DNA of 64,000 bases from Burkholderia sp. Leaf177 (GCF_001424345.1 NZ_LMPF01000024.1:200122-264121); one strand, 5' to 3'; shown: positions 28,435 through 37,729, numbered from the stretch's first letter. The notes: a model not told the origin generated them from the letters alone. Numbers and translations: made by a program.

Positions 28435-28896
28435 TTACTTTTGCGGCGCCGCCGTTTCTATCGCGTGGCGCAAAAGTTCCGGGATGGGCACCGACTTCGC
28501 CGCCGCGTAATCGACCCACACGCATTTCGCCGTGCCGCGGGCGTAGAGTCTGGCGGGGTCATCGGCGCGATACAGCTCGAAGCGCGTATCGAAACTGCTG
28601 CGCCCGGGCGCGCCCACGAACATGCTGCCGATTACATCGCCGGGATAGTGGAGTTGCCGGAGGAATTCCATCGATGCATTTACAACCACCGGCCCCTGCC
28701 CTTTGGCATTGGCTCCGGCAATGTCCAACTGGCGAAACCACGTGATCCGCACTTCTTCCATGAAGCGGAAATAGACGGTGTTGTTGACGTGGCCAAATGC
28801 GTCCATGTCGCCCCAACGGATAGGCATGGACAAGTCGATCACACGATGAAAACCGCCTTGCGCCGCGTCCGACGCCTGCTCGAAAACCTGGCTCAT
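28435..28896 (-). CDS. Acyl-CoA thioesterase, 4-hydroxybenzoyl-CoA/YbgC type
   Basis: 153-residue hot-dog-fold thioesterase. The catalytic Asp motif is in RWGDMDAFGHVNNTVYFRFMEEVR, followed by a conserved VVVNASMEFLRQLHYPGDV strand. It would hydrolyse short or aromatic acyl-CoA thioesters; the substrate is unknown. Its start overlaps the SDR stop by 4 bp, so the two are cotranslated. It converges without a gap on the PAS-LuxR gene. Confidence 0.87.
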   Translation of the reverse strand: MSQVFEQASDAAQGGFHRVIDLSMPIRWGDMDAFGHVNNTVYFRFMEEVRITWFRQLDIAGANAKGQGPVVVNASMEFLRQLHYPGDVIGSMFVGAPGRSSFDTRFELYRADDPARLYARGTAKCVWVDYAAAKSVPIPELLRHAIETAAPQK

Positions 28897-29666
28897 AAGC
28901 CGAACCCGTCGTCGGCGGCGATCACCGAGCCATTAATGAACTGGGATTCGTCGGCCGCGAGCAGCAGCAGCAGGCCGTCCAGATCTTCGGGCGTGCCCAC
29001 ACGGCGGCGCGGCAGGATGGACAGCAGTTTTTGTCCCGCTTCGCTCTTCCAGTGATGATGGTTCAACTCGGTATCGATATAACCCGGGCAGATTGCGTTC
29101 ACGTTGATGCCATGACGGCCCCATTCCTGCGCCATCGCTTTCGTCATATGTACGACGGCCGCCTTGCTCATTGAATAGACGCCGATCTGCGGCAACGTCT
29201 TCAATCCCGCCATGGAAGCAATATTGATGATCCGGTAGCCCGGCTTGGCGGTGCCGTTGCCTCGCATGATCATCCGTTTGGCCACTTCCTGGGCAACGAA
29301 AAATGCGCCGCGCGTGTTGGTATCGAACACGAAATCGAAATCCGACGGCGTCACGTCCGTCAATTTCTGCTGCGTCGAAACGCCCGAGTTGTTCACCAGA
29401 ATATCGATAGTGCCCGCCTCCGTCTCCGCGTGCGCGACGGCAGACTTGATGCTCTGGTAGTCGGTGACATCGAGCGATACGACGTGCGCCGCGCCGCCCG
29501 ACGCCTCGATTTCCGCCCGCAGTTCCTTGAGGCGCTCAGTGCGCCGGCTCGCCAGCACGACGCGTGCGCCCGCCTGCGACAACACTTGTGCAAAGCGCTT
29601 GCCCAGTCCGCTGGAAGCGCCTGTGACCAGTGCGCATTTGCCTTCCAGATTGATCGAACGGCCCAT
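28893..29666 (-). CDS. Short-chain dehydrogenase/reductase
   Basis: 257-residue SDR with NAD(P)-binding TGASSGLGKRFA (about 16-27), NNSGVS, the catalytic Ser of NIASMAG and YSMSKAAV (Tyr-x3-Lys). GYIDTELN follows. The ATG at 29666 (MGRSINLEGKCALVTG) is the family-typical start. It is cotranscribed with the thioesterase downstream and divergent from ETF dehydrogenase, suggesting a role in beta-oxidation-like metabolism of an acyl-CoA; this is inference. Confidence 0.88.
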   Translation of the reverse strand: MGRSINLEGKCALVTGASSGLGKRFAQVLSQAGARVVLASRRTERLKELRAEIEASGGAAHVVSLDVTDYQSIKSAVAHAETEAGTIDILVNNSGVSTQQKLTDVTPSDFDFVFDTNTRGAFFVAQEVAKRMIMRGNGTAKPGYRIINIASMAGLKTLPQIGVYSMSKAAVVHMTKAMAQEWGRHGINVNAICPGYIDTELNHHHWKSEAGQKLLSILPRRRVGTPEDLDGLLLLLAADESQFINGSVIAADDGFGL

Positions 29667-29794
29667 TGTTATTCCTTGGTTGAAAGCGGTTGAGTTGCCC
29701 GGGACTGGTCTGTCCTGCTTGCCCGACGCACCCAATCGCCCGGGATCTGCGTCGACTCTGCTCCAGGATTCAGTCAGCCGATATGCTATCGTGA

Positions 29795-29814
29795 ATTAAT
29801 ACGATCGTACTAAT
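29795..29814. promoter_or_regulatory. 20-bp near-perfect palindrome, candidate operator
   Basis: attaatacgatcgtactaat reads the same on both strands at 18 of 20 positions, with a perfect TACGATCGTA core. It lies between the divergent SDR and ETF dehydrogenase genes, 15 bp upstream of a -35-like element. Size and symmetry suit a TetR-type dimer; the regulator is not identified. Confidence 0.55.
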
Positions 29815-29828
29815 CTCCGGAACGTTAG

Positions 29829-29857
29829 TTGCACCATACCTACCGTTCCCTGACAAT
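29829..29857 (+). promoter_or_regulatory. Candidate promoter of the ETF dehydrogenase gene
   Basis: TTGCAC, a 17-bp spacer and GACAAT match sigma70 spacing, 46 bp before the ATG. AACGTTAG occurs on both sides of it (29821-29828 and 29882-29889). Confidence 0.45.
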
Positions 29858-29902
29858 ACGCGATCCCCAAAAAAGCATTCTAACGTTAGACAGGAGCATT
29901 GG

Positions 29903-31576
29903 ATGACCCCGGCAAGTCTCATCGAGCAGTACGGTCCACGTGAGTCCATGGAGTACGACGTCGTGATCGTGGGCGGCGGCCCTGCGGGACTTTCTGCGGC
30001 CATCCGGCTGAAACAGCTTGCGCAGGAAAAAGGCGTCGAGCTAGGCGTATGCGTGCTGGAGAAAGGCTCCGAGATTGGTGCCCACATCCTCTCCGGCGCC
30101 GTGATGGACCCGCGCGCGCTGAGCGAATTGTTGCCCGACTGGAAGACGCAAGGCGCGCCGCTCGACGTGGAAGTGACCGAAGACAGGTTTTTGTTTTTAT
30201 CGAAGGACAGTGCAAAGCAAGTACCCAACTGGCTCCTGCCCGATAACTTCAAGAACCACGGTAATTACGTCATTTCGCTTGCTAACGTTACCCGCTGGTT
30301 AGGCCAACAAGCGGAAGCGCTCGGCGTCGAGATCTTCCCGGGCTTTCCCGCGGCCGAAGTGCTCTACACCGAAGACGGCGCGGTTCGAGGCGTGGCAACG
30401 GGCAACATGGGCGTGGGCAAGAACGGCGAACCGACAGGCAACTTCCAGCTCGGCATGGAATTGCACGCCAAATACACGCTCTTTTGCGAAGGCGCGCGCG
30501 GCAATCTGGGCCGCCAGCTGATGGACAAATTCAAGCTCGGCCGCGACGCTGATCCACAAGTCTACGGCCTCGGCATCAAGGAACTGTGGACAATCGATCC
30601 GGCGAAACACAAGCCGGGTCTCGTGATTCATACCGCTGGCTGGCCGCTCGAAACCGATACCTACGGCGGTTCGTTCCTTTATCACATGGACAATAACCAG
30701 GTGATGGTGGGGTTTGTAGTCGGCCTCGGATATTCAAATCCGTATCTCTCGCCATTCGAGGAATTCCAGCGCTACAAGACGCATCCGGCAATCCGCACGT
30801 TCCTGGAAGGCGGCAAGCGCGTGTCCTACGGCGCGCGTGCAATTGCCGCGGGCGGCCTCATGTCGCTGCCAAAGCTCGTTTTCAAGGGCGGCGCGCTGGT
30901 CGGCGACGATGCCGGTTTCCTGAACGCATCGCGTATCAAGGGCAGCCACGCGGCGATCAAGTCCGGAAAGATGGCCGCCGAAGCAGCTTTCGACGCGGTG
31001 CAAGCCGGCCGTCAAGCCGATGAACTCACCGCGTATCCCGAATCGTTCGATAACTCGTGGCTCAAGACCGAGCTTTATCGCGCGCGCAATTTCAAGCAGT
31101 GGATGAGCAAGGGCTTGTATCTGGGCACATTCATGGTTGGACTCGAGCAGAAGCTGCTTGGCGGCAACGTGCCCTGGACGCTGCATCATCAACACGCCGA
31201 TAACGAAACGCTCAAGCCCGCATCGCAATGCAAGCCGATCGTTTATCCGAAGCCGGATGGCAAGCTGACATTCGACCGGCTGACGTCGGTGTTCATATCG
31301 AACACGAATCACGACGAAGGTCAGCCGCCGCATTTGACGCTGAAGGACGCATCGGTTCCCGTCGATGTGAATCTGCGCACGTACGCCGGACCGGAAGGCC
31401 GATATTGCCCCGCGCAGGTGTACGAATTCGTGAAAAACGACGATGGCAGCGAACGCCTGCAGATCAACGCGCAAAACTGCGTTCATTGCAAAACGTGTGA
31501 TATCAAGGATCCGACGCAGAACATCGTCTGGGTTCCGCCTGAAGGCGGCGGCGGTCCGAACTATCCGAACATGTGA
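29903..31576 (+). CDS. Electron transfer flavoprotein-ubiquinone oxidoreductase
   Basis: Transfers electrons from reduced ETF, and so from acyl-CoA dehydrogenases, to ubiquinone at the inner membrane. 557 residues: FAD-binding DVVIVGGGPAGLSAAIRLK (about 15-35), GSEIGAHILSGAVMDPRAL, the ubiquinone-binding and middle domain, and the C-terminal 4Fe-4S ferredoxin site with cysteines in YCPAQVYEF and NCVHCKTCDIKDP. It is followed by GPNYPNM, the usual C-terminus. AGGAG lies 7 bp before the ATG. A bidirectional terminator follows. Confidence 0.96.
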   Translation: MTPASLIEQYGPRESMEYDVVIVGGGPAGLSAAIRLKQLAQEKGVELGVCVLEKGSEIGAHILSGAVMDPRALSELLPDWKTQGAPLDVEVTEDRFLFLSKDSAKQVPNWLLPDNFKNHGNYVISLANVTRWLGQQAEALGVEIFPGFPAAEVLYTEDGAVRGVATGNMGVGKNGEPTGNFQLGMELHAKYTLFCEGARGNLGRQLMDKFKLGRDADPQVYGLGIKELWTIDPAKHKPGLVIHTAGWPLETDTYGGSFLYHMDNNQVMVGFVVGLGYSNPYLSPFEEFQRYKTHPAIRTFLEGGKRVSYGARAIAAGGLMSLPKLVFKGGALVGDDAGFLNASRIKGSHAAIKSGKMAAEAAFDAVQAGRQADELTAYPESFDNSWLKTELYRARNFKQWMSKGLYLGTFMVGLEQKLLGGNVPWTLHHQHADNETLKPASQCKPIVYPKPDGKLTFDRLTSVFISNTNHDEGQPPHLTLKDASVPVDVNLRTYAGPEGRYCPAQVYEFVKNDDGSERLQINAQNCVHCKTCDIKDPTQNIVWVPPEGGGGPNYPNM

Positions 31577-31601
31577 TCGTTCGGCCAGATTGAAGGCGTA
31601 G

Positions 31602-31638
31602 AAAAATCGCCGGTTCCTTATGAGAACCGGCGATTTTT
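31602..31638. terminator. Bidirectional terminator shared by ETF-QO and aroC
   Basis: A perfect 15-bp stem, AAAAATCGCCGGTTC/GAACCGGCGATTTTT, with a 7-nt loop. Its right edge touches the aroC stop codon. Confidence 0.9.
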
Positions 31639-32741
31639 TATTTGGGAATATGTGCGGCGATGTGAGGCGTTGTGGTTTCGACGTCGCCGTTTTGCGCGCG
31701 ATGCCTGAGCGCGTGATCGATCAGAACCAGCGCGAGCAGCGCTTCGGCAATAGGCGTCGCGCGAATGCCGACGCACGGATCGTGGCGGCCGAATGTCTCG
31801 ACGGTGGCTGCATGACCGGCTTTATCGATGGATTCGCGCGGCGTGCGGATGCTCGACGTTGGCTTGATCGCGATCGAAACTGTGATGTCCTGCCCGCTGG
31901 AAATGCCGCCCAGCACGCCGCCCGCGTTGTTCGCGGCGAAACCTTCCGGGGTCATTTCGTCGCCGTGAACGCTGCCGCGTTGCGCGACGCTCGCGAAACC
32001 TGCGCCGATTTCCACGCCCTTCACCGCATTGATGCCCATCATCGCTTTGGCAATGTCGGCGTCGAGGCGGTCGTAGAGCGGCTCGCCGAGACCTGCGGGC
32101 ACGCCCGTCGCAATCACGCCGATACGCGCGCCAATGGAATCGCCGTCTTTTCGCAACGCGTCCATGTATTCCTCGAGACGCGGCACGATCTCGGCATTCG
32201 GCGCGAAGAACGGATTCTCGCGCACGTGTTCCCAACTGACGAACGGAATCGCGATCTCGCCGAGCGCGCTCATGAAGCCGCGAGTTTCAATGCCATAGCG
32301 TTCGCGCAGCCATTTCTTCGCGACGGCGCCCGCCGCCACGGTCGGTGCCGTCAACCGCGCCGACGAACGGCCGCCACCTCGGTAGTCGCGAATCCCGTAC
32401 TTCTGCCAGTACGTGTAATCGGCGTGCCCGGGGCGAAACGTCTCCGCGATGTTGCCGTAATCCTTGCTGCGCTGATCGGTATTGCGGATCAACAAGGCGA
32501 TGGGCGTACCCGTCGTCTTGCCCTCGAACACACCCGAAAGAATCTCGACCTGGTCGGCTTCCTGGCGCTGCGTCACATGGCGCGACGTGCCCGGTTTGCG
32601 ACGGTCGAGCTCGATCTGGATATCGGCTTCAGTCAGCGCCATTCCCGGCGGGCAGCCGTCGATCACGCAGCCGATCGCGGGACCATGCGACTCGCCGAAA
32701 TTCGTGACGGTGAAAAGCGTGCCGAGTGTATTGCCGGACAT
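31638..32741 (-). CDS. aroC: Chorismate synthase
   Basis: Last step of the shikimate pathway: EPSP to chorismate, using reduced FMN. 367 residues with the three family signatures: [18 protein letters not shown] near the N-terminus, [17 protein letters not shown] (about 125-140), and [14 protein letters not shown] plus [17 protein letters not shown] toward the C-terminus. Normal length. It follows the MFS-acyltransferase gene by 72 bp on the same strand. Confidence 0.97.
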   Translation of the reverse strand: MSGNTLGTLFTVTNFGESHGPAIGCVIDGCPPGMALTEADIQIELDRRKPGTSRHVTQRQEADQVEILSGVFEGKTTGTPIALLIRNTDQRSKDYGNIAETFRPGHADYTYWQKYGIRDYRGGGRSSARLTAPTVAAGAVAKKWLRERYGIETRGFMSALGEIAIPFVSWEHVRENPFFAPNAEIVPRLEEYMDALRKDGDSIGARIGVIATGVPAGLGEPLYDRLDADIAKAMMGINAVKGVEIGAGFASVAQRGSVHGDEMTPEGFAANNAGGVLGGISSGQDITVSIAIKPTSSIRTPRESIDKAGHAATVETFGRHDPCVGIRATPIAEALLALVLIDHALRHRAQNGDVETTTPHIAAHIPK

Positions 32742-32813
32742 GAGCGTCGTCCTGAAAAGATCGAAAGAGCCGATATTATGCCAGCCGAGCGCCCTTCCAG
32801 CCTTGTCCAGCCC

Positions 32814-34748
32814 CTATTTGCGGGCGCCGCGAAGGGCCGCGACGAGCTGCTGCAAGTGTTCCGGGGTGGCAGCGACGGGATCGATCGGCTCGCCAACTGC
32901 CAACGTTAGCCGGCTCATCACGCCGCGCTGGATCGGGCGCGGCCAGCGCTTGTCTTCGTGACGCGAAAACACGCTGCCCCACAACCCTCGCAGCGCCATT
33001 GGTATGACCGGCACCGAATGTCGCTTGAGAATCTCGCTTATGCCGTGACGAAACGGGTTCAGTTCACCCGTTCGCGTCAGCTTGCCTTCTGGAAAGATGC
33101 AGACGAGATCACCGTCGGCGAGCGCGCGGCCGCAGGCGTCGTAGGCTTTTTCGAGAAGGATCGGGTCCTCGTGGGCCGGCGCGATCGGGATCGCTTTTAC
33201 GTGCCGGAAAAGCCATCCGAGCAAAGGCGAACGGAAAATCCGGTGATCCATCACAAAGCGGATTGGCCGCGGACTTTCCGACATGATCACGATGGCATCG
33301 ACAAAACTCACGTGGTTGCACACGAGGACCGCTGCGCCGTGCTCGGGAATGCGCTCGGCGTTGACAAGTCTGATCCGGTAGAACGTATGCACGAGAATCC
33401 AGGCAAGAAAACGCAGCAGGAATTCGGGCACAAGCGAATAGATGTACGCGGCCACTACGATATTCAGCAGCGCCGTGGTGAGAAAAAGCCCCGGAATGCC
33501 CACGCCCGCCGCGGTCAGGCCCATGGCCATCAGCGCCGACACGATCATGAAAAACGAGTTGAGAATGTTATTTGCAGCGATGATCCGCGCGCGATGCGTC
33601 GGCTGGCTGCGCGCCTGGATCAGCGCGTAGAGCGGCACGCTGTAGAACCCGCCGAACATGGCGAGGAGGAAAAGGTCCGCGAGAATGCGCCAGTGCCCGC
33701 CGATCTGGAGAAACTCACCTACACCCATCAGGTGTCCGGCCGGCACAGCGTTGTGGCTCGCGAAGAACAGGTCGATGGCAAACACGCTGATCCCAATCGA
33801 TCCCAGCGGAACGAGCCCGATCTCGACGCGCCGCTTCGAAAGTTTTTCGCACAAAAGCGAACCCGTGCCGATTCCAATAGAAAACGTACCGAGCAACACG
33901 GTCACCACGTCGGGATTCGCCGACAGCACGTCCTTGGCGAAATTGAAAAACGATGTGAGAAAGGTCGCGCCAACAAACCAAAGCCACGAGATCCCGAGCA
34001 GACTCAGGAAGACGGTCCGATCGCGACGCGCGAGCGCGAGGTTGCGCCACGTCTCGGTGAAAGGATTCCAGTTGATCTTCAAGTCGGGCTGAAGCGCCGC
34101 CGTGCTTGGCACAAAACTCGACGCCACGCGCCCGATCAACGCGACCACGAGGCAACATCCCGCGAGCAGAATTGCGCCATGTTCCATCCAGCCGGCCGAC
34201 GCGCCGCCTATGATCGTGCCAATCAGAATGGCCACGAACGTCCCCATTTCGACGAGCCCGTTCCCGCCCACGAGCTCGGACGCCTGCAAGTGCTGCGGCA
34301 AATACGCATATTTCACAGGGCCGAATACGGTCGAATGGACACCCATCAGAAACGTGCAAAGGTAAAGCAGCGGCGCGCTGTGCAGGACAAAACCCGCACC
34401 TCCGACCAGCATCACGGCGATCTCGAAGGTTTTCACCCAACGCGTGAGCGTGGCTTTGTCGTATTTATCGGCGATCTGACCCGATGTCGCGGAAAACAAT
34501 ACGAACGGCAGGATGAAAATCGCCGATATCAGAAAAGCGGCGGTTTTCGGATCGACGCCGGAAAAACGCGCGGCCTGGAATGTCACAAGCGACGTGAAAC
34601 CAACTTTGAAGACGTTGTCGTTGAGTGCTCCGAGAAACTGCGTCCAGAAAAACGGCGCGAAGCGTCGTTCGCCTAACAGCCGGAACTGGCCGTCGCCGTG
34701 TGCAGGATTTGCGGATTTTCGGCTCGATGATGCAGGCAATTCACTCAT
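32814..34748 (-). CDS. MFS transporter fused to a PlsC acyltransferase (LplT-like plus 1-acylglycerol-phosphate acyltransferase)
   Basis: 644 residues. Residues about 20-430 are a 12-TM MFS domain resembling the lysophospholipid flippase LplT (FAPFFWTQFLGALNDNVFKVGF at the start). Residues about 440-640 are a PlsC-type acyltransferase with the HX4D catalytic motif in VCNHVSFVDA and the FPEGKLTRTGELNPFRHG motif. The probable role is importing lysophospholipid and re-acylating it at the inner membrane. The acyl-ACP synthetase (AMP-binding) domain of E. coli Aas is absent here. The function is inferred from the domain pairing. Confidence 0.85.
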   Translation of the reverse strand: MSELPASSSRKSANPAHGDGQFRLLGERRFAPFFWTQFLGALNDNVFKVGFTSLVTFQAARFSGVDPKTAAFLISAIFILPFVLFSATSGQIADKYDKATLTRWVKTFEIAVMLVGGAGFVLHSAPLLYLCTFLMGVHSTVFGPVKYAYLPQHLQASELVGGNGLVEMGTFVAILIGTIIGGASAGWMEHGAILLAGCCLVVALIGRVASSFVPSTAALQPDLKINWNPFTETWRNLALARRDRTVFLSLLGISWLWFVGATFLTSFFNFAKDVLSANPDVVTVLLGTFSIGIGTGSLLCEKLSKRRVEIGLVPLGSIGISVFAIDLFFASHNAVPAGHLMGVGEFLQIGGHWRILADLFLLAMFGGFYSVPLYALIQARSQPTHRARIIAANNILNSFFMIVSALMAMGLTAAGVGIPGLFLTTALLNIVVAAYIYSLVPEFLLRFLAWILVHTFYRIRLVNAERIPEHGAAVLVCNHVSFVDAIVIMSESPRPIRFVMDHRIFRSPLLGWLFRHVKAIPIAPAHEDPILLEKAYDACGRALADGDLVCIFPEGKLTRTGELNPFRHGISEILKRHSVPVIPMALRGLWGSVFSRHEDKRWPRPIQRGVMSRLTLAVGEPIDPVAATPEHLQQLVAALRGARK

Positions 34749-34818
34749 GGATTATTGGAGTTGGTAGCTGAGATACGTTGTCACCGGGTTTTACGCGGCG
34801 CCGCCTCTTTTTTGAGAC

Positions 34819-34853
34819 AAAAAAAATGCGCGCCATCTGGGCGCGCATTTTTG
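34819..34853. terminator. Bidirectional terminator-like hairpin
   Basis: The stem AAATGCGCGCC/GGCGCGCATTT is flanked by A8 and TTTTTG. It lies between the CBS gene's stop and the start of the MFS-acyltransferase gene, and terminates the minus-strand CBS transcript. Confidence 0.8.
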
Positions 34854-34903
34854 CGAGCGTTTGCTACGCGCTGTCCGGCCAATCGCGATTACGTTTGGCT
34901 AAA

Positions 34904-35356
34904 TCAGCGCGCTTCTTCTTGCTGCTCCGGCCAGTCGCGGATATAGGCTTTGAGCATCTTGTTCTCGAAGCCCTGTTCTTCCACCACGGCTTTCGCGACG
35001 TCGTAGAAAGAAATGACGCCCATGAGCACGCCCTTTTCCATGACCGGCAAATAACGCACGTGATGCTCGAGCATCATGCGGCGAACCTCGTTCACGTCGG
35101 TTTCCGGCGTACACGTGATAGGGTGATCGTCCATGACCTTGCGGATGGTAAACGTGCCTACGCTGCCGCCGTTCTTGCTGAGGATCAGGATGATCTCGCG
35201 GAACGTCAGCATGCCGGCCAGATCGCCGTACTCAATGACCACCAGTGAACCAATATCGTGTGACGCCATTGCGTCGATGGCTTCGCTCAACGGCGTATCG
35301 GGCGTTACCGTGAAGAGCGCGTTGCCCTTGACGTTCAAAATGTCGCTGACTCGCAT
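34904..35356 (-). CDS. CBS-domain pair protein
   Basis: 150 residues made of two CBS motifs: about 8-60 (ALFTVTPDTPLSEAIDAMASHDIGSLVVIE) and about 75-130 (PITCTPETDVNEVRRMMLEHHVRYLPVMEKGVLMGVISFYDVAKAVV). Such modules bind adenine nucleotides and usually regulate a partner; none is fused here. The ATG at 35356 (MRVSDILNVKGN) has GAGGAGACAG upstream; a longer start is not supported. The partner is unknown. Confidence 0.88.
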   Translation of the reverse strand: MRVSDILNVKGNALFTVTPDTPLSEAIDAMASHDIGSLVVIEYGDLAGMLTFREIILILSKNGGSVGTFTIRKVMDDHPITCTPETDVNEVRRMMLEHHVRYLPVMEKGVLMGVISFYDVAKAVVEEQGFENKMLKAYIRDWPEQQEEAR

Positions 35357-35609
35357 GACTGTCTCCTCGCGAAAAGCCTGACTGTCTGTCGATCCTAGCG
35401 GAAAGACGATTAAAAAGAAAGCGTGCAGGACACACGTAATTCGTCTGCACAAGCATACGGGACGGGCTTTTGCGCCGGGTCAACCCTTAGCGTTGCCGCA
35501 CTGGGAAGCTCACACCAGCGAAGCGCGCAGACGCTCACGTCTACCCCAAGTTTGTCCGGCCATACCCGATGTTACGATAAATGACTCTTTTCCATGGTAG
35601 CCGCCCACG

Positions 35610-36911
35610 ATGTCCGCCAATCGCTTCGATACGCTCGTGCTGCACGCGGGCGCCGCGCCCGACCCCACAACTGGCGCACGCGCCACGCCGATCTACCAGA
35701 CCACGTCGTTCTCGTTTCGAGACACCGATCACGCCGCGTCGCTCTTCAACATGGAGCGCTCGGGCCACGTTTATTCGCGCATATCGAATCCGACGGTTGC
35801 CGTTTTCGAAGAACGCGTGGCGGCGCTCGAAGGCGGCGCGGGCGCAATCGGCACGGCGAGCGGACAGGCCGCGCTGCATCTCGCGATCGCTACGCTAATG
35901 GGCGCCGGATCGCACGTGGTTGCGTCGAGCGCGCTCTACGGCGGCTCGCACAACTTGCTGCACTACACGCTGCGGCGCTTCGGCATAGACACTACATTCG
36001 TGCCGCCCCACGATCCCGATGCCTGGCGCGCCGCGGTCCGGCCGAACACGCGACTGTTGTTCGGCGAAACGCTGGGCAATCCTGGTCTAGATGTCCTGGA
36101 CATAGAAACCATCGCTGAAATCGCGCATGCGAACCGTGTACCGCTGCTGGTGGATTCGACCTTCACCACGCCCTATCTGCTGCGTCCGTTCGATCACGGT
36201 GCCGACTTCGTCTACCACTCCGCAACCAAATTTCTGGGCGGCCACGGCACGACGATTGGCGGCGTGCTGGTCGATGGCGGCACGTTCGACTTCACCGCGA
36301 GCACGCTTTTTCCGGAGTTCACCGAACCCTACGATGGCTTTCACGGCATGGTCTTTGCCGAGGAAAGCACAGTCGCGCCGTTCCTGTTGCGGGCCCGTCG
36401 CGAAGGCCTGCGTGATTTCGGCGCGTGTCTGCATCCCCAGGCCGCGTGGCAACTGCTCCAAGGCATTGAAACCTTGCCGTTGCGCATGGACCGCCATGTG
36501 GCCAATACGCGCAAGGTCGTCGAGTTCCTGCTTGCACACCCGGCGGTCGAAGGCGTGGCTTATCCGGAGCTGGAAAACCATCGCGATCACGCGCTCGCCA
36601 AACGGCTGCTGCCACGCGGCGCCGGCGCTGTTTTCAGCTTCGATCTGCGCGGCGATGTCGCTGCCGCACGGCGCTTTATTGAATCGCTCACGCTGTTCTC
36701 GCACCTGGCCAACGTGGGCGATGCACGTTCGCTCGTCATCCATCCGGCGTCGACCACGCATTTCCGCATGGACGCCGCTGCCCTCGCCGCCGCGGGAATT
36801 GCGCCGGGGCGCATCCGGTTGTCGATTGGCCTGGAAGATCCCGACGATCTGATCGATGACCTAAAGCGCGGCCTCAAGGCATCGCAAAAGAGCGAAGGGA
36901 GCCGCGCATGA
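35610..36911 (+). CDS. metY: O-acetylhomoserine sulfhydrylase
   Basis: PLP enzyme of the Cys/Met metabolism family that makes homocysteine from O-acetylhomoserine and sulfide. 433 residues, with FDTLVLHAGAAPDPTTGARATPIYQTTSF at the start. The PLP-Lys is in YHSATKFLGGHGTTIGG (about residue 210), and ETLGNPGLDVLDIETIAEIAH and NVGDARSLVIHPASTTH follow. The length (about 430) favours MetY over the roughly 390-residue MetZ, but O-succinylhomoserine as substrate cannot be excluded. It overlaps the next hydrolase gene by 4 bp. Confidence 0.87.
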   Translation: MSANRFDTLVLHAGAAPDPTTGARATPIYQTTSFSFRDTDHAASLFNMERSGHVYSRISNPTVAVFEERVAALEGGAGAIGTASGQAALHLAIATLMGAGSHVVASSALYGGSHNLLHYTLRRFGIDTTFVPPHDPDAWRAAVRPNTRLLFGETLGNPGLDVLDIETIAEIAHANRVPLLVDSTFTTPYLLRPFDHGADFVYHSATKFLGGHGTTIGGVLVDGGTFDFTASTLFPEFTEPYDGFHGMVFAEESTVAPFLLRARREGLRDFGACLHPQAAWQLLQGIETLPLRMDRHVANTRKVVEFLLAHPAVEGVAYPELENHRDHALAKRLLPRGAGAVFSFDLRGDVAAARRFIESLTLFSHLANVGDARSLVIHPASTTHFRMDAAALAAAGIAPGRIRLSIGLEDPDDLIDDLKRGLKASQKSEGSRA

Positions 36912-37729
36912 TGCTCAAAGCCGGCGGCGCGCCCGCCTATGCTTACACCGGCGGCCACGCGTTCGACTCAGAACGCCCGGTGGCCGTCTTCCTGCACGGT
37001 GCACAGCACGATCACAGCGTCTGGGCGCTGCAGACGCGTTACTTCGCTCATCACGGCCTGAGCGTTCTTGCCGTCGACCTGCCCGGCCACGGCCGCAGCG
37101 TGGGACCTGCAAAACGGAGCATTGCCGAGCTGGCCGACTGGGTCATCGCGCTGCTGGACGCCGCAAACGTCCAACGCGCAATGCTGATTGGCCACAGCAT
37201 GGGCTCGTTGATTGCTTTGGATACCGCCGCACGTTATCCATCGCGCGTGACGCGGCTTTCGCTTCTCGCCACCGCGTTTCCGATGACCGTCTCGGACGCT
37301 CTCCTCGACGCCGCTCGCGACCGCGAGCCTGATGCCATCGACATGGTGAATCAATGGTCGCACTCGTCGATTGCCGCGAAACCCTCCAGCCCGGGTCCGG
37401 GTTTCTGGCTTCATGGATCAAACCAGCGCCTGATGGAACGCATGGCCGTTCGCGGCGAGCCGCAACTCTTTCACACCGATTTCAGTGCCTGCAATGAATA
37501 CGCGGATGGGCTCGAACGTGCCGCAACGTTGCAATGTCCAGTGCAAATATTGACAGGCAAGCGGGACGCCATGACGCCGCCGCGCGCGAGCCGTGCACTC
37601 TCCGATGCAATGAAACACGCAGGTGTTCAGGTAGAAACCGTCATGCTCGACGCCGGTCACGCGCTCATGAGTGAACAACCGGATGGAACCCTCGCCGCAC
37701 TATTCGGTTTTGCGAATCGATCGGCGTGA
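36908..37729 (+). CDS. Alpha/beta hydrolase coupled to metY
   Basis: 273 residues. FLHGAQHDHSVWALQTRYFAHHG carries the oxyanion region, LIGHSMGSLIALDTA the nucleophile Ser, ILTGKRDAMTPP the acid and MLDAGHALMSEQP the catalytic His. The ATGA overlap with metY implies cotranslation, so a role tied to sulfur or homoserine-ester metabolism is possible. I see nothing that fixes the substrate. It does not resemble MetX, which has a longer cap. Confidence 0.83.
   Translation: MMLKAGGAPAYAYTGGHAFDSERPVAVFLHGAQHDHSVWALQTRYFAHHGLSVLAVDLPGHGRSVGPAKRSIAELADWVIALLDAANVQRAMLIGHSMGSLIALDTAARYPSRVTRLSLLATAFPMTVSDALLDAARDREPDAIDMVNQWSHSSIAAKPSSPGPGFWLHGSNQRLMERMAVRGEPQLFHTDFSACNEYADGLERAATLQCPVQILTGKRDAMTPPRASRALSDAMKHAGVQVETVMLDAGHALMSEQPDGTLAALFGFANRSA

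Noticed and set aside
31620-32909. 429-codon plus-strand frame
   Set aside because: It is antisense to aroC, which has all chorismate synthase signatures.
32958-34676. 572-codon plus-strand frame
   Set aside because: It is antisense to the MFS-acyltransferase gene, with Arg/His/Glu-rich content and no recognisable domain.
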